Source: Actinoplanes oryzae (GTDB lineage Bacteria; Actinomycetota; Actinomycetes; Mycobacteriales; Micromonosporaceae). Taken from it: a stretch of 44,092 bases of DNA. Below the pieces are notes generated by a model. The model saw nothing but the letters and a program-made list of their open reading frames with translations, did no database searches and was not told the DNA's origin. Shown piece by piece: positions 31,717 through 40,287 of this stretch; within the stretch, counting starts at the first letter, position 1; each line of letters opens with the position of its first letter. The position numbers and the translations under genes were made by a program. The stretch covers positions 1 through 44,092 of the forward strand of contig NZ_JAUQWH010000068.1 of NCBI RefSeq assembly GCF_030757795.1. Reading direction: 5' to 3'.

Positions 31717-33291
31717 GTGACCACAGCCTGGACGCCGCTGCGCGACAAGATCTTCCGGGGGCTGTGGATCGGCTCGCTGGCCAGCAACGTCGGCACCTGG
31801 ATGCAGACCGTCGGCGCGTCCTGGCGCCTGGTCGACGAGCCGGGCGCCGCCACCTGGGTCAGCCTCGTCCAGACCGCCACGATGCTGCCGGTCCTGCTCC
31901 TGGCCCTGCCCGCGGGCACCCTCGCGGACGTCTTCGACCGGCGCCGGCTGCTGCTGACCGTCCAGGCCGCCCTCTTCGCGGTCGCCACCACGCTCACCGT
32001 GCTGACCGCCACGGACCGGATGCCGCCGCCGGTGCTGCTGGTCTTCACGTTCCTGCTCGGCGTGGGACAGGCGCTGACGCTGCCCACGTGGCAGGCGATC
32101 ATCCCCGAGCTCGTCCCGCGCGACGCGCTGCCCGCCGCCTCGGCGCTGGGGGCCGTCAACACCAACCTCGCGCGCTCGGCCGGGCCCGCGGTGGCCGGGC
32201 TGCTCGTCGCGCATGCCGGCGTACCCGTGGTCTTCGGGTTGAACGCCCTGTCCTTCGTCGTCTTCGGCCTGGCGCTGCTGCGCTGGCGCCGGCCCCCGCA
32301 CAGCGGCAGCCAGGCCGAGCACTTCGGCCCCGCCCTGCGCGCCGGCGAGCGCTACGTCCGCTACGCCCCGCTGGTCCGCCGCATCCTGCTGCGCGTCATC
32401 CTCTTCGTGCTGCCCGGCAGCGTCGTGTGGGGCCTGGTGCCGCTGGTCGCCCAGCGTCTCCACATGGGTTCCCGGGGGTACGGCGTCCTGCTCGCCGCCC
32501 TCGGCGCAGGCGCGATCCTCGGGGCGATCCTCATGCCCCGCATCCGCGACCGGCTCACCCCCAACCGGCTCCTGGTCGTCTCCGGCCTCGCCTACGCCGC
32601 CGCCCTCGCCGTCGTCGCCCTGGTCCCGGCGCCCGCCGCGGTCGTGCCCGCCCTCGTACTCGCCGGCCTCGCCTGGATGGCCCAGGTCTCCCGCATGAAC
32701 GCGAGCCTGCAGCTCTTCCTCCCCAACTGGGTCCGCGCCCGCGGCTTCGCGGTCTACCAGGTCGTCTTCGCCGGCGCCCAGGCCCTGGGCGCCTTCGTGT
32801 GGGGTCAGGTCACCGAGCTCACCGGCCTGAAGGCGGCCTATCTCGCCGCCGCGGCCTGCATGCTCGCGGGTACGGCCACCGTCCGCCGCCTGCCCCTCCA
32901 CGAGCGCGCCGGCGACCGCAGCCCCGCCACCTACTGGCCCGAGCCGAACCTGATGCTCGAACCGCACCTCGACGACGGGCCGGTCCTGGTGACCGCCCGC
33001 TACCGGGTCCGCGAGGAGAACCGCGCCGCCTTCGTCGAGGCGATGTCCACGGTCCGCCGCTCCCGCCTGCGCACGGGGGCGACGCGCTGGGGCCTCTTCC
33101 GCGACGGCGAGCAGGCCGACCAGTTCGTCGAGGTCTACCAGGTGCCCACCTGGGACGAGCACCTGCGCCAGCACGGCGGCCGCCTCACCGGCAGCGACGA
33201 GCACGAGGAGGAGAAGGCGGTCGCCCTGGCCGAGGGTCCCCCGGCCGTCGAACACCTCCTCCCCACCGACGCGGCCGACATCCACCAGTGA
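31717..33291 (+). CDS. MFS exporter (MFS_3/EntS-like) with C-terminal cytoplasmic domain
   Basis: A 524-aa major facilitator with about 12 hydrophobic spans over the first 400 residues. The N-terminal RDKIFRGLWIGSLASNVGTWMQ is typical of the MFS_3 group, and AGTLADVFDRRRLLL is the motif-A loop between helices 2 and 3. The last 120 residues form a soluble domain (VLVTARYRVREENRAAFVEAM, WDEHLRQHGGRLTGSD) resembling ABM-type ferredoxin-like domains that this group carries. The GTG has no Shine-Dalgarno and a TAGGCT 8 nt upstream. Likely exports a drug or small metabolite, under the preceding HxlR regulator. Confidence 0.88.
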   Translation: MTTAWTPLRDKIFRGLWIGSLASNVGTWMQTVGASWRLVDEPGAATWVSLVQTATMLPVLLLALPAGTLADVFDRRRLLLTVQAALFAVATTLTVLTATDRMPPPVLLVFTFLLGVGQALTLPTWQAIIPELVPRDALPAASALGAVNTNLARSAGPAVAGLLVAHAGVPVVFGLNALSFVVFGLALLRWRRPPHSGSQAEHFGPALRAGERYVRYAPLVRRILLRVILFVLPGSVVWGLVPLVAQRLHMGSRGYGVLLAALGAGAILGAILMPRIRDRLTPNRLLVVSGLAYAAALAVVALVPAPAAVVPALVLAGLAWMAQVSRMNASLQLFLPNWVRARGFAVYQVVFAGAQALGAFVWGQVTELTGLKAAYLAAAACMLAGTATVRRLPLHERAGDRSPATYWPEPNLMLEPHLDDGPVLVTARYRVREENRAAFVEAMSTVRRSRLRTGATRWGLFRDGEQADQFVEVYQVPTWDEHLRQHGGRLTGSDEHEEEKAVALAEGPPAVEHLLPTDAADIHQ

Positions 33292-33412
33292 GCGCCTCGA
33301 GCGCGAGTGCTATCGGCGCAACCTGAGCCGCGCGCAGAGCGTTGCAGGACGTCCCGGCGTCACCGTCTCGAAGGAGCTCGGCACGCTGCGGGACGCCCTG
33401 CGGGCCTCCTGA
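33287..33412 (+). pseudogene. Gene remnant, C-terminal fragment only
   Basis: A 41-codon open stretch ending in TGA reads SERLERECYRRNLSRAQSVA and then GRPGVTVSKELGTLRDALRAS. It looks like a helical protein C-terminus but has no start codon of its own and begins inside the end of the MFS gene in another frame. I cannot name the parent family. Possibly the stub of a gene removed by deletion between the MFS gene and hisS. Confidence 0.35.
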
Positions 33413-33438
33413 GCGCTGGTCCGCGGATCCCCGCTTCG

Positions 33439-34761
<1,323 letters not shown>

Positions 34762-34799
34762 CTCTTCGTCTCCTCAGCGGGCGCGCAGACCCGTTTCCT

Positions 34800-35483
34800 T
34801 CAGGGCGCGCGCAGTTCCCGCAGGTACGGGTTGCCGGCGCGCTCGCGGCCGATCGTCGTCTCGGGACCGTGGCCGGGCAGGACCACCGTGTCGTCGGCCA
34901 GCGGCAGGATCTTCTCCCGCAGGCTGGTCAGCATCACGGCGGTGTCGCCGCCCGGCAGGTCGGTGCGTCCGATGGAGCCGGCGAAGAGCACGTCCCCGGA
35001 GAGGCAGAGCTGGTCCGCGTCCCACGGGGTGCCCTCGCCCGGCAGGCGGAAGAGCACCGACCCGCCGGTATGGCCCGGCGCGTGGTCGACCGTGATCTCC
35101 AGGCCGGCCAGGGTCAGGGTGGCGCCGTCGGTGAGCTCGGTGACGTCCTCGGGCCGCGCGTAGGGCAGCCGGCCGCCGAACATCTGCGCGAGCCCCTGGC
35201 CCAGGTACTTCTCCGGGTCGGCGAGCATCTCGCGGTCGTCGGGGTGCACGTACGCCGTGATGCCGCGCGCCCCGCACACCGGCGCGACGGAGAAGGCGTG
35301 GTCGAGGTGGCCGTGGGTCAGCAGCACCGCGGCGGGCTGCAGCCGGTGCTCGGCGAGGACCGCGTCGAGCCGGTCGAGCACGCCGATGCCGGGGTCGACG
35401 ACGATCGCCTGCTCGCCCGGGCCGGCCGCCAGCACGTAGCAATTCGTGCCGAACGCCTGCGCCTCGAATCCGGTGACGAGCAC
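34800..35483 (-). CDS. Metallo-beta-lactamase-fold hydrolase, glyoxalase II-like
   Basis: A 227-aa binuclear zinc hydrolase. THGHLDH (H57, H59, D61, H62) is the metal motif, with PGHTGGSVLFRL (third His), SGDVLFAGSIGRTDLPGGD (bridging Asp) and PGHGPETTIGRE at the end. GTG start with AGGGG 6-7 nt upstream. This small MBL-fold hydrolase is, from my knowledge of Streptomyces genomes, a regular neighbour of hisS and the peptidyl-prolyl isomerase gene. Thioester hydrolysis is likely, but the physiological substrate is not known. Confidence 0.92.
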   Translation of the reverse strand: MLVTGFEAQAFGTNCYVLAAGPGEQAIVVDPGIGVLDRLDAVLAEHRLQPAAVLLTHGHLDHAFSVAPVCGARGITAYVHPDDREMLADPEKYLGQGLAQMFGGRLPYARPEDVTELTDGATLTLAGLEITVDHAPGHTGGSVLFRLPGEGTPWDADQLCLSGDVLFAGSIGRTDLPGGDTAVMLTSLREKILPLADDTVVLPGHGPETTIGRERAGNPYLRELRAP

Positions 35484-35585
35484 CGCACGCCCCTTTCCCC
35501 AGCCGACCTTCCCGGGAAAGCCTAGCGGGACACACCGTACGGACCGGGACGCAACCTCGCACGCCACTTTCCCAGGAGTTACCCG

Positions 35586-35591
35586 TACACT
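35586..35591 (+). promoter_or_regulatory. Possible -10 element of the isomerase pair
   Basis: TACACT, 52 bp upstream of the GTG at 35644, in the 160-bp region divergent from the glyoxalase II-like gene. The -35 side is not convincing. Confidence 0.35.
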
Positions 35592-35643
35592 CGTGCGGGC
35601 GTGTGGCACGGCGCACGTTTCAGCTCGAGGAGGGGAACACCCG

Positions 35644-36525
35644 GTGGCTTCCAGCAAGGACCGGCAGCGGCAGCTGGCGCGGGAGAAGCTCGACCGCCAG
35701 ATGGCCCGCCGGGCCGCCCGGCAGCGCCGGCGGCGGCAGATCCAGGCCGGGGTCGGCGCCGCGCTCGCGCTGGTCGTGATCGTGGGTGGCGTGGCGTGGC
35801 TGAGCGGGGCCTTCGACCCCGACGACGAGACCACCACGGCCGCCGACTCCGACGTGTGTGTCTGGACCCCGCAGGACGCCACCAGCAACACCAGCCTCAA
35901 GGACGTGGGCGAGCCGCCGACCACGGGCATCCCCACCTCGGGCACGCGCACGATGACGGTCACCACGGACAAGGGCGACCCGATCACCGCGACGCTCGAC
36001 CTGACGAACGCGCCGTGCAGCGCCGCCGACCTGGCCTACCTGGCGGAGAAGAAGTTCTTCGACAACACCACGTGCCACGAGATCACCGCCGAGGGCGCGA
36101 TCCGCTGCGGCGACCCGTCCGGCACCGGGCAGGGCGGCCCGACGTACTCGATCTACGACGAGAACCTGCCCGTCGCCGACGCCCCGGCGCCCAGCCCGAG
36201 CGCATCGGCCGCGCCCGCCGCACCCCTCTACCCCAAGGGCACGGTCGCGATGATCGGCGACCCGCCCGGCACCAACGGCAGCCAGTTCCTGATCTTCTTC
36301 AAGGACTACGCGCCGAAGACCGACCCGCAGTACTCGATCATCGGCACGGTGACCGGCGGCATGGCCACCGTCGACAAGCTCGGCAAGATCCCGACGGTGG
36401 CGGACGCCGCCGGCGACAAGGTCAAGCCGAAGGAGACGATCACCGTGAAGAGCATCACGGTGGGCGACTACGTCCCGGAGGGTGCCGTAGCGTCCACCGC
36501 GCCGTCGGCTTCCAGCGAGTCCTGA
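35644..36525 (+). CDS. Membrane-anchored cyclophilin-like protein, catalytic Arg missing
   Basis: A 293-aa protein: a strongly basic N-terminus (residues 1-32), a transmembrane helix (about 34-54), an acidic linker and an extracellular cyclophilin-type domain (about 100-280). Cyclophilin landmarks are KFFDNTTCHEIT, CGDPSGTGQGGPTYSIYDEN and GTNGSQFLIFF. At H145-E146 a Glu replaces the Arg that catalyses prolyl isomerisation (FHR in active cyclophilins; the paralogue next door keeps HR). A Pro/Ser/Ala insert (about 180-197) interrupts the fold. Likely chaperone-like or degenerate. GTG start with a GAGGAGG Shine-Dalgarno. Confidence 0.9.
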   Translation: MASSKDRQRQLAREKLDRQMARRAARQRRRRQIQAGVGAALALVVIVGGVAWLSGAFDPDDETTTAADSDVCVWTPQDATSNTSLKDVGEPPTTGIPTSGTRTMTVTTDKGDPITATLDLTNAPCSAADLAYLAEKKFFDNTTCHEITAEGAIRCGDPSGTGQGGPTYSIYDENLPVADAPAPSPSASAAPAAPLYPKGTVAMIGDPPGTNGSQFLIFFKDYAPKTDPQYSIIGTVTGGMATVDKLGKIPTVADAAGDKVKPKETITVKSITVGDYVPEGAVASTAPSASSES

Positions 36526-36589
36526 GCTTTCGGGAGCACAATCTCCCCCGGACACCCCTCATCGCACGAAGGCATACAGGAGGAACACC

Positions 36590-37417
36590 GTGTCGTCGAT
36601 CAAGGACAGGCAGCGCGCGGCGGCGCGGGCCCGCCTCGAGAAGGAGATGGCCGAGCGCGCCACCGCCGCGAAGAAGCGCCGCCAGCGGCAGGCGATCATC
36701 GGCTCGGCCATCGGCGTCATCGTCATCGCGGGCGCCGCGGTCTGGGTCGTGACCGCCCTCGGCAAGGACGACACCAAGACCTCCGCGTCCAGCGCGCCCG
36801 CCGGCACGGTGGCCTGCCAGTGGATCCCCGAGGACGGCAGCACCGGCTCCAAGGTCAAGGACGTCGGCACGCCCCCGGCCAACGTGCCCAACACCGGCAC
36901 GAGCACCCTGACCATGGACACCAACCTGGGCGCCATCACCGCGTCCGTGGACCTGTCCAAGGCACCCTGCACCGGCGGCGCGTTCACCTACCTGGCGTCG
37001 AAGAAGTTCTGGGACAACACCAAGTGCCACCGCCTCACCACCGAGGGCATCAAGGTCCTGCAGTGCGGTGACCCCACCGCCACCGGCAAGGGCTACCGCG
37101 ACACCGACGGCACCGGCGGCCCCAGCTTCAAGTACGCCGAGGAGAACCTCCCGACCAACGCCACGCCGGCCTACCCCAAGGGCACGATCGCGATGGCCAA
37201 GACGTCGGAGCCCAGCACGACGGGCAGCCAGTTCTTCATCACGTACGCCGACACCGACCTCCCCGCGGAGTACACGGTGCTCGGCAAGGTGACCAAGGGC
37301 ATCGAGATCGTCGACACGGTCGCCAAGGCCGGCACCGACAACTCGAACGGCCAGGGCGACGGCCACCCGAAGAAGGAAGTCGACATCAAGACGCTGACGA
37401 TGACCGCCGCGTCCTGA
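36590..37417 (+). CDS. Membrane-anchored peptidyl-prolyl cis-trans isomerase (cyclophilin type)
   Basis: A 275-aa paralogue of the preceding gene with the same plan: basic N-terminus, transmembrane helix (about 35-57), linker, extracellular cyclophilin domain. Here the catalytic Arg is present (H147-R148 in WDNTKCHRLTTEG), with QCGDPTATGKGY, TDGTGGPSFKYAEEN and TTGSQFFITY. It probably assists folding of secreted proteins at the outer face of the membrane. GTG start with a GGAGGA Shine-Dalgarno, 64 bp after the first copy. A terminator hairpin follows 17 bp after the stop. Confidence 0.94.
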   Translation: MSSIKDRQRAAARARLEKEMAERATAAKKRRQRQAIIGSAIGVIVIAGAAVWVVTALGKDDTKTSASSAPAGTVACQWIPEDGSTGSKVKDVGTPPANVPNTGTSTLTMDTNLGAITASVDLSKAPCTGGAFTYLASKKFWDNTKCHRLTTEGIKVLQCGDPTATGKGYRDTDGTGGPSFKYAEENLPTNATPAYPKGTIAMAKTSEPSTTGSQFFITYADTDLPAEYTVLGKVTKGIEIVDTVAKAGTDNSNGQGDGHPKKEVDIKTLTMTAAS

Positions 37418-37433
37418 TCGTCGCCTCACGCTC

Positions 37434-37468
37434 AGCAGGGCGGGTCCCCCTCGGGGGCCCGCCCTGCT
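37434..37468 (+). terminator. GC hairpin terminator after the isomerase pair
   Basis: AGCAGGGCGGG (37434-37444) pairs with CCCGCCCTGCT (37458-37468), and an inner CCCCC/GGGGG extends the stem. No T-tract follows, as is common for actinobacterial terminators. Confidence 0.8.
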
Positions 37469-37665
37469 CGCTTCCCGGGTACGCCCGCCAGCCGCGCGTC
37501 CAGCCCACGAGGCCGTGAGCTCATCCGCCTCGGCCGGGATGAGCGTGAGCGCCGCGGCTGTCGCGTTCCATGCGCGCCCTTCGTCGCGGGCGGAACGGCC
37601 CAGCGCCCGGGTACAGCGTCGCGACCAGCCGGGCCACCCGCTGCTCGTCCCGGTTCAGCAAGCTG
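37469..37665. other. Short non-coding gap with possible decayed coding sequence
   Basis: Minus-strand reading gives protein-like pieces in different frames (LNRDEQRVARLVATLYPGAG and LIPAEADELTASWAGRAA) after the end of the GNAT gene. They may be remains of an old gene. Nothing intact is seen. Confidence 0.25.
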
Positions 37666-38109
37666 TCAAGCAGTGAGGCTCTTGATGAAGCGCGCGGAGG
37701 ACGAGCAGATGTCCTCGTAACCCAGCTGCTGGTAGAACAGGTGCGTCCGCTCCCGGTACCGGCTGCTGGTGATCTCCATCTTCACGGCGCCCGCGGCCCG
37801 GGCCTGCTCCTCGACGGCCTTGACCAGCGCCTGCCCCACGCCCTTGCTGCGGTAACGCTCATCGACCACGAGCGCCGCCAGCCGCGCGCTCTTCCCGGTC
37901 ACCTCCAGCATCGGCGAGACGTGCAGCGCCGCCACCCCCACCAGCTTGCCGCCGTCGTCGGCGCCGATCAGCCAGCTCGCGGCGTCGTCCAGCCAGGGCG
38001 CGAGGCGATCCGACACCTCGGCCTCGGTCGTCGGGTAGCCGAGCTGGCCGAGCAGCACGGTGAGTTCCGGCACGTCCTGCCGCCGGACGGGTCGCAGATC
38101 CACAGTCAT
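37666..38109 (-). CDS. GNAT family N-acetyltransferase
   Basis: A 147-aa acetyltransferase. It begins MTVDLRPVRRQDVPELTVLL; motif A is LAALVVDERYRSKGVGQALV, followed by MEITSSRYRERTHLFYQQLGYE, the usual motif B/C-terminal block. The ATG overlaps the alpha-galactosidase stop (ATGA), so it is translated from the same mRNA. Substrate not evident; no obvious functional link with galactoside breakdown. Confidence 0.9.
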   Translation of the reverse strand: MTVDLRPVRRQDVPELTVLLGQLGYPTTEAEVSDRLAPWLDDAASWLIGADDGGKLVGVAALHVSPMLEVTGKSARLAALVVDERYRSKGVGQALVKAVEEQARAAGAVKMEITSSRYRERTHLFYQQLGYEDICSSSARFIKSLTA

Positions 38110-40250
38110 GAGATCACATCCAAGACCATGGCCTGCTGGGCGGCGAGGGTGGGCATCGGCAGGCCGCCGCGGGTGAGCACGGCACCGGGCAGCACGATGC
38201 CGCCGTCCAGGGCCTGCCGCACCCACGAGGAGTGGACCCGGCCGTGGAACTGCGGCAGGCCGAAGTCGCTCACGATGCGCACGGTGTAGTCGCGGGCGGG
38301 GTCGAGGCCCGGGAACAGCACCTGCCCCGACAGGACGGCCGGCGAGGTCACCGTGCGGGTCCAGACGTAGACCGCCCGCCCGGCGCCCTCGTCCACCACG
38401 CCGCGGAGGGTGGTGGCGGGGTCGGGCACGTCGGCGTTCACCACCGTGCCGCGCGCGATCAACGGGCGGATGCTCTTGTGGAACGCGATGAACGCCCGGA
38501 GGGCGGCCAGCTCCTCCTCGTCACGGGCGGTGAGGTCCCACTCCACGCCCGCGTGGCCGAGCAGGGCGCCGGCGAAGCGGAGCGTGGTGTCCGTCCGGCG
38601 GCTGGTGGTGTGGGCGGGCGACGAGCCGACGTGCACGCCGACCAGTTCCGGCGGCAGTAGCTGCATGGTCCAGCGGTCGGTCATCACGCGCTCGACCGGG
38701 TCGATGCAGTCGGAGGCCCAGACCCGGTCGGTGCGGGCCAGGACGCCCAGGTCGATGCGGGAGCCGCCGGCCGAGCACGACTCGATCTCCAGGCCCGGAT
38801 GGCGTACGCGGAGCTGGTCCATGAGCGCGTAGGCCGCCCGCGCCTGCGCCGACACGGCCACCGCGTCACCCTTCGTCCTGGAGACGGCCTCCTGCAGTTC
38901 CCGGTTGTGATCCCACTTGACGTAGGCGACGCCGTACTCGCTGACCGCCGTGCTCATCGCGGACAGCACATGGTCGAACGCCTCGGGGTTGGTGAGGTCG
39001 AGCACGTACTGCTGGCGGGTCGGGGCGCCCAGGCCCGGCGAGGGGCTCAGGATCCACTCCGGATGCTCGCGGGCCGCCGCCGAGTCGAGGCTGATCATCT
39101 CCGGCTCGAACCACAGACCGAATTCCAGGCCCTTCGCGCGTACGTGATCGGCGAGCGGGCGCAGACCGTCCGGCCAGACCACCGGGTCGGCCGCCCAGTC
39201 GCCCAGGCTGGTGCGGTCGTTGCGCCGGCCCAGGAACCAGCCGTCGTCGAGCACGAACCGCTCGGCGCCCACCTCGGCGGCCTTGTCGACGAGCGCGCGC
39301 AGCCGGTCGAGGTCGTGGTCGAAGTAGACCGCTTCCCACGTGTTCACGATCACGGGACGCGGGCGCACGGGATGCGACGGGCGGGCGCGCAGGTACCTGT
39401 GGAAGCGCTCGGCGATGCCGTCGAGACCCCGGTCGGACCAGGCGAAGAAGGCGTCGGGGGTGACGTACTCGTCGTCCGGCAGCAGCCGCACCTCGCCCGG
39501 CCGCAGCGCCTCGCCCCCGCCGAGCACCGGTGCGCTCTCGGGCAGCCGCTCGACGCGCCAGTGGCTCTCGCCGCTCCAGGCCAGGTGGAAGGCCCAGACC
39601 TCGCCGGTCCGGTTCGCGAACGCGGGCGTGCCCGCCACCAGCAGGAACGGCGAGTCCGGGCCGGGCTTGCCGCGGCGCCCGTGCCGGTGGTGCGAGCCGT
39701 CGGTGATCTCGCGGCGCTGCGGCTGGCGCTCCCGGGCCCAGCGGCCGGTGAAGTCGAGCAGCTCGGTCGCCCGCGGCGGGAGCGGCAGGAGGGCGGTCAC
39801 CCCGGCCAGCTCGTACGGCTGCCCGGGATCGGCGTCGCCCGCGGGCCGGCGCACCCGGTGCCGCAGCCGGACGAGCCCCTGCGGCGTGAGCTGAACCTCC
39901 ACGCCGATCCGCAGGCCGGTGACCTCGTCGGCCAGCTCCGCCACGAGCGTGTCGCCGGTGACCTGTGCCTCCACGAGCACCGGGCGCGGAGTGGTTCGCC
40001 GGCCGCCCAGATGCCCGGCGAGCGCCGGCGTTCCCGACCAGAACTCCCGCTCGCCGGGCAGCAGCGTCAGGCGCCGCGGCACGTCCGGTGCGTTGTGCGG
40101 GACCTCGACCACGGAACTGTCGGCCAGCGCCCGCAGGCCGGCCTCGCTGAGGTCGCCGAGGTCGGCGCCCCAGTGCAGCACCGAGGGCACCGGCCCGGCG
40201 AGATCGAGCGCCAGGGAGACCCCGGCCGCGCGGAAATGGACGATTCTCAA
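38106..40250 (-). CDS. Alpha-galactosidase, glycoside hydrolase family 36
   Basis: A 714-aa GH36 enzyme cleaving terminal alpha-galactosyl residues (melibiose, raffinose type). A beta-sandwich N-terminal domain (about 1-300) precedes the barrel. The nucleophile is D447 in YVKWDHNR and the acid/base is D514 in WASDCIDP; VLDDGWFLGRRND, LWFEPEMIS and CSAGGSRIDLGV are other GH36 markers. No signal peptide, hence cytoplasmic. The TTG at 40250 has GGAG 7 nt upstream. It lies 37 bp after rel and couples to a GNAT gene downstream. Confidence 0.95.
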   Translation of the reverse strand: MRIVHFRAAGVSLALDLAGPVPSVLHWGADLGDLSEAGLRALADSSVVEVPHNAPDVPRRLTLLPGEREFWSGTPALAGHLGGRRTTPRPVLVEAQVTGDTLVAELADEVTGLRIGVEVQLTPQGLVRLRHRVRRPAGDADPGQPYELAGVTALLPLPPRATELLDFTGRWARERQPQRREITDGSHHRHGRRGKPGPDSPFLLVAGTPAFANRTGEVWAFHLAWSGESHWRVERLPESAPVLGGGEALRPGEVRLLPDDEYVTPDAFFAWSDRGLDGIAERFHRYLRARPSHPVRPRPVIVNTWEAVYFDHDLDRLRALVDKAAEVGAERFVLDDGWFLGRRNDRTSLGDWAADPVVWPDGLRPLADHVRAKGLEFGLWFEPEMISLDSAAAREHPEWILSPSPGLGAPTRQQYVLDLTNPEAFDHVLSAMSTAVSEYGVAYVKWDHNRELQEAVSRTKGDAVAVSAQARAAYALMDQLRVRHPGLEIESCSAGGSRIDLGVLARTDRVWASDCIDPVERVMTDRWTMQLLPPELVGVHVGSSPAHTTSRRTDTTLRFAGALLGHAGVEWDLTARDEEELAALRAFIAFHKSIRPLIARGTVVNADVPDPATTLRGVVDEGAGRAVYVWTRTVTSPAVLSGQVLFPGLDPARDYTVRIVSDFGLPQFHGRVHSSWVRQALDGGIVLPGAVLTRGGLPMPTLAAQQAMVLDVIS

Positions 40251-40287
40251 GGTTGCGCTCCGAGATGTGTGCTCAGGCGCTAGTTGA

